From a virus: 28,782 bases of DNA. The stretch is from the IMG/VR virus record IMGVR_UViG_3300007722_002126, positions 1 to 28,782 of that record; one strand, written 5' to 3'. This document shows, piece after piece, positions 13,733 through 24,200 of this stretch; the first letter of the stretch is position 1; every line of letters begins with the position of its first letter. The notes under the pieces are model-generated. The model saw nothing but the letters and a program-made list of their open reading frames with translations, was not told the DNA's origin and ran no database searches. A program made the position numbers and the translations under genes.

Positions 13733-15121
13733 GTGACTGCATCTATTTGGAATCCAGGAAGTAATATACCCTCAGGAGGGTCGTCAGTAACTCGAGCCCA
13801 AGAGTCTCAAACTATAGTAGCAGGCCAAACTGTCGTAGCTTTTACTACGCTTGAGTATTTGCCTGGTACAAATTCTTTATACATTTTTATTGATGGATTC
13901 TTTTTCTCTGATTATGTACAAACAAACAGTACTTCAATTACACTAAGCAGTTCTTTTTTATTCCCAGTAAATCTAGTAGCAATCGCCGGAATTCCCTTAA
14001 ACTTTGGTCTTGCAGGCGATTCTGTTTCTTATATAGCAGCCGGAGCAAATTCCGTTGCTAGAGATATTCAAACAAAAGTTCGTGAAACTTCGTGGATTTC
14101 TATAGAAGACAAAGGCGCACTTGAAAACATAGACTGCTCCACATCGCTTCAGTCTGCAATAAATTCTGGATTTCATACAGAAATTCCTCCTGGCAGTTGG
14201 ACAGCTTCTTCAGCCGCTTCCATTGTTGGAAATAAAGTACTTCGCGCTAGAGCTGGGGCTGTACTTAGCGGAGCTGGTTTATCTGCAGCAGGATTTTTTA
14301 CTGGGGCTGCCGGAGCCGAACAACAAGTTCATTATAATTCTAGTAGAGCTACCGACGGAGCCTCTTTCTACTTTAGGAGAGAATCAAACTATGTCGGAGG
14401 AACTCCAGGATTTGTAAATTCTGGCGTACTTATACATTCATTTGTACGAAACTCTGCAAGCACTTCATTTGAATGGGGCCTTACTTCCACTTTATTTAAC
14501 TCCAGTAATTCAGGAGAGAACGTAGGAATTTATGCTCAAGCCCACAAATTAGCTCTTGGAGCTACTTGGGCTTTGGTATCTGAAATATATGATTACAGTG
14601 CAAGTAATCCTACTACCTCTGTTGTCTGTGCTGAGTTTGATATTACAGCAAACGGCACAGATGACACAGCTCCTTTTGGTGCTCGTGTTGGTTTAGATAT
14701 TGTTCTTAGAAATAGAGATCCCGCAGGTGCTGCGATTACAGCTTCTTGGGGAGTTCGTATTCAAGGAGATACGGGAGCTGTAGTAAAACGAGGGTATTCC
14801 TTTGTTCCCGGAGTTTCTACGACGTATGCTTTTGACGCTTCCACCGCTACAGTTGTATCTGCTGCGTTTAAAATGGACGTCAATCAACCAATTATATTTA
14901 AAGCAGACGACACAAAAAAGCTGTTCTATGATGGCACTGGACTAAAATATGAAACCAGTGGAACTCTTTTAGTTCGCTTTAACGATTCCGGACTTACGCA
15001 ACTTGGAGTAAATAGTACGGCGGCGGGAACTCCTGCCTCTTTTGTTGCTAATAGAACCATTAGAATTCAGCAAAATGATGGCACTATTTTATACCTTCCT
15101 GCTATGTTAGCCACCTGGTAA
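13733..15121 (+). CDS. Tail fibre/spike protein 1 (462 aa)
   Basis: The start is GTG 13733, with GGAG 5 bases upstream; the ATG at 13731 is followed at once by TGA. The N-terminal ~100 residues (TIVAGQTVVAFTTLEYLPGT, SLYIFIDGFFFSDYVQTNST) look like a podovirus fibre attachment domain. The rest is beta-rich, with an AFKMDVNQPIIFKADDTKKL segment before the tip. The last residues (GTPASFVANR..., GTILYLPAMLATW) match the end of the next protein. It should contact the host surface. No catalytic residues are evident, so an adhesin is more likely than an enzyme. Confidence 0.75.
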   Translation: MTASIWNPGSNIPSGGSSVTRAQESQTIVAGQTVVAFTTLEYLPGTNSLYIFIDGFFFSDYVQTNSTSITLSSSFLFPVNLVAIAGIPLNFGLAGDSVSYIAAGANSVARDIQTKVRETSWISIEDKGALENIDCSTSLQSAINSGFHTEIPPGSWTASSAASIVGNKVLRARAGAVLSGAGLSAAGFFTGAAGAEQQVHYNSSRATDGASFYFRRESNYVGGTPGFVNSGVLIHSFVRNSASTSFEWGLTSTLFNSSNSGENVGIYAQAHKLALGATWALVSEIYDYSASNPTTSVVCAEFDITANGTDDTAPFGARVGLDIVLRNRDPAGAAITASWGVRIQGDTGAVVKRGYSFVPGVSTTYAFDASTATVVSAAFKMDVNQPIIFKADDTKKLFYDGTGLKYETSGTLLVRFNDSGLTQLGVNSTAAGTPASFVANRTIRIQQNDGTILYLPAMLATW

Positions 15122-15126
15122 AGATT

Positions 15127-16230
15127 ATGGGAACAGCTACTCAAAATGTTAAAAGCCTATTCGGTATATCTTCATCAGTCGATCCTGGATTTTCAGGAAA
15201 TTGGCCCGATGTTACAGCAACCACTAGAATCAATAAAATCCGAGATCGTATTCAACTAAGTGGCGGAGCTGCTTTTACTGGAAACCGCTTTGGAACTCAA
15301 GCAGGTTTTGTACCTGATGATACTGCGGGAGCAAACTGGGCTCCTAGAGATAGCACACTGTTTGTTGCCCAAGATTTCGGTCTTATGGCAATCACAGGTT
15401 TTACAAGTAATACAAATATAAATATGGCAGTAGGGGAACCTACTCAGTGTATTGCAATATCTGGCTTTGTCATTGGAAATAAAGCAGGAAGAAGTTCTCA
15501 TGCTTTTTATGGCGACAGTCAATTTCAAGAAGGCAGCGTAGCTTTTGGATTAGAATTAGCACTAAAAAATAAGAGCGCAATTTCAATCACAAATACTTCG
15601 TATGTTTGGAGTGCCGCTACTGGATATACAATCGGCCAACATCTAGTTGCTGGCGGAGACCCTAGTTACGGCGGAGCAAATGTAAGCCCAATAAGCGCAG
15701 CTATCAATATTACTACGACTACTGCAGGAAGTGCTACTTTTAATACCGGCATTCGTTTTCAGCGTAATGCTCTTACAGGAACAAATGGATATACCGGAAC
15801 TGCTCGAGCTATTGCACTGGCAAAAGGTCATGCAATTGAATGGGGCGCAGGTGATGTAAATCACGGTGCGACTATTCGATCTGATGTTTCTGACGTTGCA
15901 AATAACGATGTTGCATTAATTTTTGGCAATAATTTAATTGATTTAAACGGCACTGCCAACATGCCGATTTTGAAGTTAGTTCATAATCCTGGCTCAGTTA
16001 ACTATTTGGAAATACAAAATCGCACGCCTGGCTCAAGCGTAAGATTAATTGCTCGCGGCACTGATGCAAACATTGATGTTGAAGTAGTTCCTAAAGGATT
16101 AGGACTGGAGGCTAGTGGATATCCAGGCAACCCCGCAGCAACTCCAGGATCTTTTTCAGCTACTCACTGGCACGCTAAAAAATTATTTGGTACTGTCTAT
16201 TATTTCCCTTGCCGGCTTACTGCTTGGTAA
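15127..16230 (+). CDS. Tail fibre/spike protein 2 (367 aa)
   Basis: This is a beta-rich, Gly/Thr/Asn/Ala-rich protein from MGTATQNVKSLFGISSSVDP. It lacks the N-terminal attachment domain of its neighbour but shares its ending: ATPGSFSA and then GTVYYFPCRLTAW, against GTPASFVA and GTILYLPAMLATW. It may assemble onto fibre 1 or arise from a tandem duplication followed by divergence. It begins 5 bases after the preceding gene with no clear Shine-Dalgarno, so translation may depend on coupling. Confidence 0.7.
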   Translation: MGTATQNVKSLFGISSSVDPGFSGNWPDVTATTRINKIRDRIQLSGGAAFTGNRFGTQAGFVPDDTAGANWAPRDSTLFVAQDFGLMAITGFTSNTNINMAVGEPTQCIAISGFVIGNKAGRSSHAFYGDSQFQEGSVAFGLELALKNKSAISITNTSYVWSAATGYTIGQHLVAGGDPSYGGANVSPISAAINITTTTAGSATFNTGIRFQRNALTGTNGYTGTARAIALAKGHAIEWGAGDVNHGATIRSDVSDVANNDVALIFGNNLIDLNGTANMPILKLVHNPGSVNYLEIQNRTPGSSVRLIARGTDANIDVEVVPKGLGLEASGYPGNPAATPGSFSATHWHAKKLFGTVYYFPCRLTAW

Positions 16231-16266
16231 GATTTTGTTAGTGTTTTACAACCCTCAGGAATTAAA

Positions 16267-16455
16267 ATGATCCTTAAAAATGCTCAACACCGCTCTTTTC
16301 TGCTTGAAGTTATTTCTAACGTAAACGTGCCAGGAAAGTTTATTGATCTTGCATACGAAGTTAAGCAAGAGATTATGGCAGCTGAAATTATTCAGTCTAA
16401 ACAAGATGACACTTCCGATGGAACTATAATTCCTGCTAGTGCTTTGGGGGAGTAA
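16267..16455 (+). CDS. Small tail-region protein (62 aa)
   Basis: The reading frame begins MILKNAQHRSFLLEVISNVN and continues VPGKFIDLAYEVKQEIMAAE, then ends in a flexible acidic tail. The leader CCCTCAGGAATTAAA gives an AGGAA site 7 bases before the ATG. Small proteins with this pattern occur beside nozzle genes in related phages, as I remember, but no function is known. It ends 6 bases before the nozzle gene. Confidence 0.7.
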   Translation: MILKNAQHRSFLLEVISNVNVPGKFIDLAYEVKQEIMAAEIIQSKQDDTSDGTIIPASALGE

Positions 16456-16461
16456 TTTTTC

Positions 16462-18150
16462 ATGCCTCAAATCGCTTATCGAGCCAATCTTTCTGCATCT
16501 ACGTTTCCGATGACAGTTGCGGAAGGAGGTCGCACGGTTATTGTTCCAGGACCAGACAATAATTTTGATAGGCGAGTTGATCCACAAGGCGAACAAACAG
16601 ATGCAGGTATTCCTCAGGCATTATATCTTGAAAATGTAATGCCTACTGCAAATGGATATCAAAGCATTGGATTTATAAAACCTACTGCACCGATGACAGT
16701 TCCTGCAGGGGTTGGAAATTGTATAGGTAAAGTAGTTGAATTAAAAGTTAAACTTATTGCTCTTCCAGGGCCCTACATTATTGGCCCTGTTGAATATATT
16801 ATTGATGTTCCTATGTATATTTGGACATCTGGAGCCATTACGGGAGGAATTAACGGAGCCGGAGTTATTGGAATTGTAGGGGCCGGATTTACTTCATATC
16901 TTAATACATTCTCAGTAGCTGTTGTTAGGGGAGTGTGTTATCTTTATTGTTCGAATGGAGAAATTTATACTGTAGCAGCAACCAGTTCCAACAATGTCAC
17001 TTTGACCAATGTTACAGCCTCCGTAACTCCTTTAGGATTTTTCACTACAGAAGACATTATTTCTATTTGTAGCTCTAATAATTATTTATTGTGCCATAAT
17101 ACATTAACTACATATTGGTCTTCTACAACAACTCCACTTGATTTTGTGTCTTCTTTAGTTTCAGGGGCTGGATCAATTGATCCTAATAGTTCCGATGATG
17201 CAGTAACATACATGAAAGAGGCCTATAATGGATTCTATCTGTATGCTTTAAACAATATCATTTATGCACAATACACTGGCAATGCTAGGTATCCTTGGAA
17301 GTTTACCCCAGTAAAGAATTCTACAGGAGTATTATTTTATCCTTGGAATATTTTTGGCGCGGTTGATACAATAGGACATTATGTAATTGAAAGTAACAAT
17401 AGTATCCGATTGGTGCAACAAGATAATTCATTGCCAATATCCGCTGACATCTCAGACTTTTTAAATAAAACAACTGTACAATCATTATTTAACTCTAGTA
17501 CAAATACGTTCACTGAAACTGAAGTACTGACTGAAGTTTCTACGATTTATGTACATTTAAATAGATACTTATTTATCTCTATTAACGGCACTAATAGAAA
17601 CGGAACTATTGACGAAAAGTATACTCATCTTATTGTATATGATATTCAACTTAAACGAGTTGGAAAAATTAAGCTTGATCATTCATTTATATTTACTATT
17701 ACAAAAGCAGTGAATTTCTTCTCTGCCGTAGTGACCGAAGAATCAATTGGATTTGTAAATAAACAAACAAATGAAATTCGAGTTTTGAATTTTGATGTGT
17801 ATAATTCGAGGCCTTTATCTGTTAATGCTACTTACGAGGAAATGCAAGGAGTTCTTGTTCTAGGAAAGTTTCAACATGTTCGTTCTCGTTTTTTATCTCT
17901 CGAAGAAATTGAATTTGAGGGACCACAAAATAAATCTATTGTAACTAACCCTAATTTTTCTTGTGTTGTGCTTCCTTCTTTGGACGGCAGAAATTTTAGC
18001 GCTCCTGTTTCTCCTTACTTAGCTTACAATTCTGGTGGCCTCATAAGATATAACTCTCACATAGTTGGGCAGAATGTGTCTGTCGCAGCAAAAGGCGCAT
18101 TTTCCTTAAATACCTTGCAACTTAAATATACGATTGCAGGAAACAGGTAA
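16462..18150 (+). CDS. Tail nozzle/hub protein (562 aa)
   Basis: The start MPQIAYRANLSASTFPMTVA and the block GIPQALYLENVMPTANGYQS are characteristic of podovirus tail nozzle or DNA-stabilisation proteins (P22 gp10-like). The remaining sequence is beta-rich with repeated aromatic and Asn turns, consistent with a propeller. It would close the tail tube under the adaptor. GGGGAG lies 9 bases upstream of the ATG inside the previous gene. The stop shares one base with the next ATG. Confidence 0.75.
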   Translation: MPQIAYRANLSASTFPMTVAEGGRTVIVPGPDNNFDRRVDPQGEQTDAGIPQALYLENVMPTANGYQSIGFIKPTAPMTVPAGVGNCIGKVVELKVKLIALPGPYIIGPVEYIIDVPMYIWTSGAITGGINGAGVIGIVGAGFTSYLNTFSVAVVRGVCYLYCSNGEIYTVAATSSNNVTLTNVTASVTPLGFFTTEDIISICSSNNYLLCHNTLTTYWSSTTTPLDFVSSLVSGAGSIDPNSSDDAVTYMKEAYNGFYLYALNNIIYAQYTGNARYPWKFTPVKNSTGVLFYPWNIFGAVDTIGHYVIESNNSIRLVQQDNSLPISADISDFLNKTTVQSLFNSSTNTFTETEVLTEVSTIYVHLNRYLFISINGTNRNGTIDEKYTHLIVYDIQLKRVGKIKLDHSFIFTITKAVNFFSAVVTEESIGFVNKQTNEIRVLNFDVYNSRPLSVNATYEEMQGVLVLGKFQHVRSRFLSLEEIEFEGPQNKSIVTNPNFSCVVLPSLDGRNFSAPVSPYLAYNSGGLIRYNSHIVGQNVSVAAKGAFSLNTLQLKYTIAGNR

Positions 18151-18482
18151 TGAGTAGCACAAACTCAGTTGTTCCTTTTTTAGGTGCTTCTTCTAGAGAC
18201 CTTCAAGAAGCGGCTGGGATTACTCAATTTCCTTCGCAGTATGAGTGGTTCCAAGTTGTTAATGGTTTAATAATCCAGGGCGGTTATGTAGAAGCTCTGG
18301 ACACTACAACTAATATCATTTCATTTGTAGCTCCATTTGGTAAACAAACTCTTGGAGTATTTATTCAAGTCGTAAATGCGGCTACAAATGATTCTTATGT
18401 TAATGCAGTAACTCTTAACAATTTTGAGCTGATTAATCTCGCAGGCGCAAGAAACTATTATTGGTGGGCGATCGGAACGTGA
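18150..18482 (+). CDS. gp53-like small tail protein (110 aa)
   Basis: The C-terminal ~70 residues (SFVAPFGKQTLGVFIQVVNA, then ELINLAGARNYYWWAIGT) resemble the gp53-like C-terminal domain of tail fibres, which ends in a similar YYW.AIG. Here it stands alone rather than at the end of a long fibre. It is translationally coupled to the nozzle gene (TAATG overlap). It could be a minor tail-tip protein or a chaperone-like domain. The family resemblance is from memory. Confidence 0.6.
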   Translation: MSSTNSVVPFLGASSRDLQEAAGITQFPSQYEWFQVVNGLIIQGGYVEALDTTTNIISFVAPFGKQTLGVFIQVVNAATNDSYVNAVTLNNFELINLAGARNYYWWAIGT

Positions 18483-18491
18483 TTCAATCCC

Positions 18492-18548
18492 CTACTGTTT
18501 AAAGTAGCGCTTTTTTATATATTCTCACTACAGTCCTCAGAAAAAGCG
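18492..18548 (+). promoter_or_regulatory. Hairpins with T-tract before the holin gene
   Basis: CTACT (18492-18496) pairs with AGTAG (18503-18507), and a T6 run follows after CGC (18511-18516), a weak terminator. An alternative structure pairs CGCTTTTT (18508-18515) with AAAAAGCG (18541-18548), just before the holin ATG at 18552. That stem would hide the weak holin ribosome site. The two structures share no strand but compete for space, so this could time or limit holin translation. Confidence 0.4.
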
Positions 18549-18551
18549 TAC

Positions 18552-18815
18552 ATGAGCAAAACATCTGATGATTTACATAAAGAACCTCTCAGGGGAGTTC
18601 TATCTTCTCATGACTCTTCGTTAGAGGGCTTGATGGCTAAACTTGGAATTGCCTGGGTAGGTTATTTTATCGGACTGAGTTTGCAAGAGTTTTTGACGCT
18701 GGCACTGACTTTTGCTTCTCTTGTATACGTGCTATTTAACACATTTGTTTTAGTTCGAGATCAAGTATTGCGCAAACGAAAGCTCGACGCGCAAGCTGAT
18801 CTCAACAAACAGTAA
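18552..18815 (+). CDS. Holin-like membrane protein (87 aa)
   Basis: There are two hydrophobic segments, about residues 30-48 (LGIAWVGYFIGLSL) and 50-70 (LTLALTFASLVYVLFNTFVL), followed by a basic tail (VRDQVLRKRKLDAQADL). The small size, two membrane spans with a charged C-terminus, and the phage late location fit a class II holin, which would open the inner membrane at lysis. No endolysin gene is visible in the window. The upstream region has only a weak ribosome site (CAGAAAAAGCG). Confidence 0.7.
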   Translation: MSKTSDDLHKEPLRGVLSSHDSSLEGLMAKLGIAWVGYFIGLSLQEFLTLALTFASLVYVLFNTFVLVRDQVLRKRKLDAQADLNKQ

Positions 18816-18830
18816 AAAGGAGATTATACC

Positions 18831-19562
18831 ATGATGGGCATGTCAATGGACTTTTCAAAGTTATGGGCGTCCGGAATGGACAATAACTTTGAGCTATCAA
18901 AAACTCAAACAACTCAAAAGAATCTTTCTCAAGAAGCCATAGACAAGATGATCTATGATGTCTTGTCTGGAGATGGTGGGTTAGCTGCACTAGGCTCAGG
19001 AGAAAATCTTGTTGGAGGCTCTAAGAGTTCTAGTAAGACTCTATTAGCTCAAGACATGATGGCAAAAATTATTGGCGAACTAGCTAAGGTTACAGCTCCT
19101 GAAACCACTACTTTTGATGAAGTCAAGACTACTAAAGAAGGTAGATTGATGTCTCGTTTTGGCGATTTTGGAGATCAAAACAATGTCTTTAATGGAGGCA
19201 ATTTTGGAGATCCTGGAAATCTGGATGGAAACACAGCAAGCGTAATTTGCACGGAACTTAATCGGCTTGGATTTCTTTCTGATGAATTATATCAAGCTGG
19301 AGGCCCTCCTTCTAGGCAAGTTTCTTACTATACATGGGCAGGTTATTATGCGTGGGCTAAACATGTTGTACCTCATATCTCTAAAAATCCAGTGCTTTGT
19401 AAAGTACTTTTATACGTTGTGGTTGCTCGCTATCAACATATTCTTGGTCTGCGCTTTAGCTTTGTTGGTATTTGCACAACTTCAGTAGGTCATTTAATTT
19501 GCAACATTATTGGTCGCGTCATTTCTCTGGGAGAAACTTGTGGCAGAATCAAACATTCTTGA
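18831..19562 (+). CDS. Putative internal virion protein (243 aa)
   Basis: The N-terminal half is polar, with a Gly/Asn/Phe-rich linker (residues about 108-132). The second half starts ICTELNRLGFLSDELYQAG (Cys140), then YYTWAGYYAWAKHVVPHISK and a hydrophobic stretch from 188 to 235. The CTEL...GYxxWA pattern recurs, in my memory, in podovirus virion proteins with unknown role. The long hydrophobic end with several Cys could contact the membrane. AAGGAGA lies 8 bases upstream of ATG 18831. It overlaps the next gene by 23 bases and leads the three-gene ejection group. Confidence 0.65.
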   Translation: MMGMSMDFSKLWASGMDNNFELSKTQTTQKNLSQEAIDKMIYDVLSGDGGLAALGSGENLVGGSKSSSKTLLAQDMMAKIIGELAKVTAPETTTFDEVKTTKEGRLMSRFGDFGDQNNVFNGGNFGDPGNLDGNTASVICTELNRLGFLSDELYQAGGPPSRQVSYYTWAGYYAWAKHVVPHISKNPVLCKVLLYVVVARYQHILGLRFSFVGICTTSVGHLICNIIGRVISLGETCGRIKHS

Positions 19563-21210
19563 TCTAATCACGAAGCAAGTTTCAAATGCTCGTAATGTAA
19601 ATAGAATCGCTGGAATTGAAGAAGCAAACAATGCTTCTAAAGCAGAGGCTATTGTTAATGACACGGCAAAAAATCAAGAAGCCATCGGCAGATCTCAGTC
19701 AATTGTAGTTACGGCTACTCAAACTGCAAATATGCAAGCCCAGAAAATAGCCAATAAAGCTGTTGAAGCCGCCGGCGGATATGAAGCTTTATATGGCATG
19801 ATATCTGAGATGGCCAATAAAAATAAAACACTTCAGGCTGATTTAAAGACATACCAGGAAGAAGTGATTTCTACTTCTGGATTCTCTCCTATCGGAGCAC
19901 TTAAGCTTGGCATTGATTGGAGTGGAAATCGCAGTAAAGTAGAGAACGGAATTCAATCGCTTAAATTAATGGAACAGGCTTCTTCTGCTATTGAACAGCG
20001 CTTGAATCAAGTAGCCCAAATTTCTCGTAATGCAGCTCAAACAATTACTCAAGCCTCTATTGAAGCAAGTGCTGACATTGTTGAACGAGAAGCTGTAAGT
20101 CAAGCAAACATTGCTAGATTAGAAGGGTTAAAATATAACACAGCGGCTATTAAAGCCATTGCTGGAATGTCAGACAGGGATTTAGATTTTGTACTTAAAT
20201 TAAACGCAGCTCAGAACACAGAAGAAAATCAAGCCTTTGCATTGAGAGAAGAATCTCGTAGGCGAGAGCAGTTTTCTTGGCAAAAAGAACAACAAACTGC
20301 TGCAGTACAAGAAAAACTTGACAACAAACAATTTGCAGAACGTACAGTGTATTACATTAATCTAGCTGAAACTGCTAGAGGCATGACACCATCTTCGCCT
20401 CAACAAGTTAAAGATCGAATGCAGCTAAAAGGAGAAGCTGCAAAAGAGCTAGAGCAATTATATTTAAAAGGAGAGTACATTTCTCGTACAGGCATTCCTA
20501 TGATTGGATCTACTCCATCGGAAAGTTCTTCTGTTCTTATTCGTAATCCTTCTTTACTTGAAACTCTTCCAGACGAAAGAAAGAAGGCTCTAGAAATCAT
20601 TCGTGCGGCAACAGCGGCAGTTCAAGTTGAGCGAGCTAATGTAGCATCTCCGCTGAACGATGATAAAGATGGAAAGAAAACTAGGGAATTTATTGATAGG
20701 ACTGCACAGACATTAGTTGCACGACAGGCTAACTTTGTTGGCAATAATCCAGATAACATATTTTTTATTGGAGATCCGAGTTCATATATCGGGTCGTCAA
20801 GAGCTCCTGGCGTTTCTAGTTTTCAAAACTACTCACTTGTGCAGAAGATTCTAAATCCTGCCATAGAGAATAACGTACCTCTGTCTGATCCAAACATAGT
20901 ATTTGGACTTACTATTGAAGCAGTACGAAAAGGAGAATTAAGTTCTTCTCAAGCTGCCGCTGAATTTTCAAATATGTATAAACGCATGAGCGCACTTCAC
21001 CGCGCTGCTGTTGGTTTTGATACTTTAGGTATTCCAGTCTCTTTAAATGGAATGGGTTATCGAGTCAAAATCGGAAGAGAAGTTGTAGATATTACTAATT
21101 TTGTAGAAGTAGCTACTGCTATGAATAGAGAATTCTCTAAGAACGCATACCGTAAGATTGTAGAAAATCGCGGCAACGCTATGCGTAATTTGCCAGGAAC
21201 TCCGAAATGA
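19540..21210 (+). CDS. Helical internal virion protein (556 aa)
   Basis: The start is GTG 19540 (MAESNILDLITKQVSNARNV): GGAG sits 6 bases upstream, whereas the more upstream TTG at 19510 has no site. The first ~270 residues are a long Ala/Gln/Glu-rich helix with coiled-coil character (for example NRIAGIEEANNASKAEAIVN). The rest is helical with a Gly/Pro/Ser loop region near 380-430. No enzyme motif is visible. It overlaps the previous gene by 23 bases and the next by 4. Composition and position match the ejection proteins that build a conduit across the cell envelope. Confidence 0.7.
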   Translation: MAESNILDLITKQVSNARNVNRIAGIEEANNASKAEAIVNDTAKNQEAIGRSQSIVVTATQTANMQAQKIANKAVEAAGGYEALYGMISEMANKNKTLQADLKTYQEEVISTSGFSPIGALKLGIDWSGNRSKVENGIQSLKLMEQASSAIEQRLNQVAQISRNAAQTITQASIEASADIVEREAVSQANIARLEGLKYNTAAIKAIAGMSDRDLDFVLKLNAAQNTEENQAFALREESRRREQFSWQKEQQTAAVQEKLDNKQFAERTVYYINLAETARGMTPSSPQQVKDRMQLKGEAAKELEQLYLKGEYISRTGIPMIGSTPSESSSVLIRNPSLLETLPDERKKALEIIRAATAAVQVERANVASPLNDDKDGKKTREFIDRTAQTLVARQANFVGNNPDNIFFIGDPSSYIGSSRAPGVSSFQNYSLVQKILNPAIENNVPLSDPNIVFGLTIEAVRKGELSSSQAAAEFSNMYKRMSALHRAAVGFDTLGIPVSLNGMGYRVKIGREVVDITNFVEVATAMNREFSKNAYRKIVENRGNAMRNLPGTPK

Positions 21211-24200
21211 CTGATACCTCTTTCTCTTTCGCACAGCTTCAATCAAATTCTGATCCAGATGATTATGAAGCTCCTTCATATTCTCTTCCTTTTCGAGTAG
21301 CGGATAATCACTCAATTGGAAATTCTGGACTCTCATGGACTGATCCAGCAGCCTGGCAACAAAAAATTGGAAACATGGGCCGCTTTATTGCGGTTTCTGC
21401 CCTTTCTGGAATTAATTCTTTTTACAATACCGGCGTAGCTGTTGGAAGATTTGCAGGATTTACAACTGTAGATGATCGTAATACAGCAGATTGGATCACT
21501 TCGTTTGATACAAATCTAGCGGATTACTACTCACAAAATAAAGAGTGGGCGGATGTAGCTGGTTTTGTTCTGGGATCAATTGCTCCTGGCATAGGCGGAA
21601 TTAAAATTTTAAACGCCGGTCAAGTAGCTATGCAGACAGCCATCAACAACGGCCGAATTGGAGGAACTACAGCAAAAGCTCTTGGATTACTAATTCCTAA
21701 AACTGATGACTTTCTTTTAGCCGCCCAAGCCGATATTCGTGCGTCTACTACATCTCTTCAATTAATTAATAGTAATTCAACTCGTGCACTAGCTTCAGGA
21801 TTCTATCAAAATGTATTAGAAGCTGCTGCATTTGAGACAATGGTTCAAGCAACAATGTTTAAATCTCCTATCTTGGAAGCTCAAGATGGCTGGGATATTG
21901 TAAAGAACATTGCTATTGGCGGGGCCGTTGGAGGAACAATTGTAGGAATTGGAACTGCAGCAAAGCTTCGAGGAACTCTGAAGAAAACGGTGTTTGATGA
22001 GGATAATCTTCGGATGCCGTTTCAACAGCGGCCCGGATTTTCTGTAACTACAAGTTCCTCATCTAGAATTGTACAGCTTTCATTTGATGCCGAGGCCGCT
22101 GCAATTCCAGTAGCTATTAAGAATAGCGATGGTGTCATTGTAAATAATTTTGATGTTACTTCTAGACTGTATCAAGCTAAACTCACTTCAAATTTTAATG
22201 ACATTCGGGCCGCTACAAATAATTTAGCAGGAAAAAAAGATTCAGAATTAGGAAACGTGATAGCTAATTTTTTAACCCCAGTTAGAAAAAACACTTTACC
22301 TGTACCTGGATTTGCCCAACAAACTTATGAATCCATGAATGGAGCTATAAGTTTAATGCGAGCCGCAGAGACTCATCCTTTAGAACTTGCTATGTCTAAA
22401 GCAATGAAAGAAGGTAAAGTCCCAGACAAAATTGTAGCTGCGCGATATGTCAAACTTTTTGGAGATGATGCTGGATCAGTCTTTGAAACTGCTCCCAGTT
22501 ACCTTTCTTATGCAGATCGTTATATTGGCGAAGAAGCTATTATTCGAGCCGTGCGTTCTGATTACAAATTTTCTTCTAAATTTGAAGGCGCAGTTAATCG
22601 CTGGAGCGCAATCAAACTAAAAGGAGCTTTTGCTGGAAGAGAAGCTGAAGCTAGATATATCTGGGCATCTAAAATGCTTCAAAAAATTCCAGATAACGCT
22701 ATCATTGATAAATATGATATTCCAGTACTAACTCGAGCATATCAACAAAACATCCTTGGATTTAAAATTGCTTCTGGCGATGGTCCTAGCTTAGAACTTC
22801 TTGCTGTAAATACTCGTGAACAGTTATATAATATCCTAAAAGAAGCTAAGCAAGAAACTGCTAATCATTTTTCTGATTCTTTCCGCACTCCTAAAGGAAA
22901 AATTAAAAAAGGAGATGGACTTATTCCTAAGCAGGATGCCTTAGACACCATTGCTAGAATTACAGACGTTCGCAAATCTTATCTAGATGGTCAGATGGAT
23001 TCTGTGGAAATCAATGATCTATTCGCAACGGCAACTGCGCAGCGTAATTATCGTCAGCAACTTGTTGATAGAGACTTGTCTACTTCCCAAAGTGAGGCAG
23101 TGCAGTCTGTTGTACTTCTTCCTAAATATGGAAGAATTGTTTATGACCTCGATCCTGTTATTGTAGCAGCAGACCAAAATGTACTCAACGGTATCGTACA
23201 TTACAAAGAGCAGCAAAAATTATTTGTCCAAACAGCTAAAAATGTGTTTGCTAGAATAATCGGAAAAAACTCTGTGCAGTTTCCGGATATTCTTCCAGAT
23301 AAATTGGCGCAAATCTCTCGCAATGATTCAGCCGCTGGGTTACTTTCTTCTGACTCTTCGTCATACGGATCTGTGGCGTCTGACGTTTCTTTTATAGGAT
23401 CAATTGTCCGTCAAATTAAACAAGATTTTCGCAAAGCTTCTTCCGACGCGATGGAGTCTCAGCTAGTCCGATTAGGATCTAAACAAGAAGCTGCTTTAGA
23501 GTTCGAAGCTTCTAATCAATTTATCGCCAGGGCTGGTAAGCTATTTATAATTCGAGAAGACACGCTAGGCGAAACCGTTTTCGTAGATAGAGCTCTTGTT
23601 AAAAGAACTAAAAACGGTATTGAAGAATCAGATGATATTGTAGATTATGAGCTTCTTGAAGAGGGAGTCAATTCTTTTCGATTCAAGCATCAAGAAACTC
23701 TTGATATGTGGAAAGCACATATAGAAGAATCTGGAAAACGCACTCAAAGTTTTAGAGAAATTCATGCAGCTCAAGGTAAAACCGATTTCAAAGACTCGGA
23801 AGTTGCTCGTCCCATACGTCCTGATCTTAAACAATTTCCGCACTTTGCTTTTGTTATTGATCCTCGCGTTACTGGAAGTGGTCATGTAACAATGATTCAT
23901 GCAGCCTCTGAAAAAGAGTTGCAACAGTTAGCCGATAAAGTTCCGGCTGCGTTTAAAGTTTTGTATAAAACAGAGTCTGAATCTTTTTATAAAGCGCGCG
24001 GAGACTATGAATATGCTCGGACTCTTAATGAAAATTATATCAATGCGGAATTATCTAACAACGGCGTGTTCTCAAATTTCTTCCCCAAATCCGATCCGCA
24101 GAAAATTATTGACGATATTCTTGGTCAGCATTACCGTGAATCCGATACTTTAGTTTCAGAATCTGTTCGTTTAAGATATGAGCCTGAGTTTAGTATTTTT

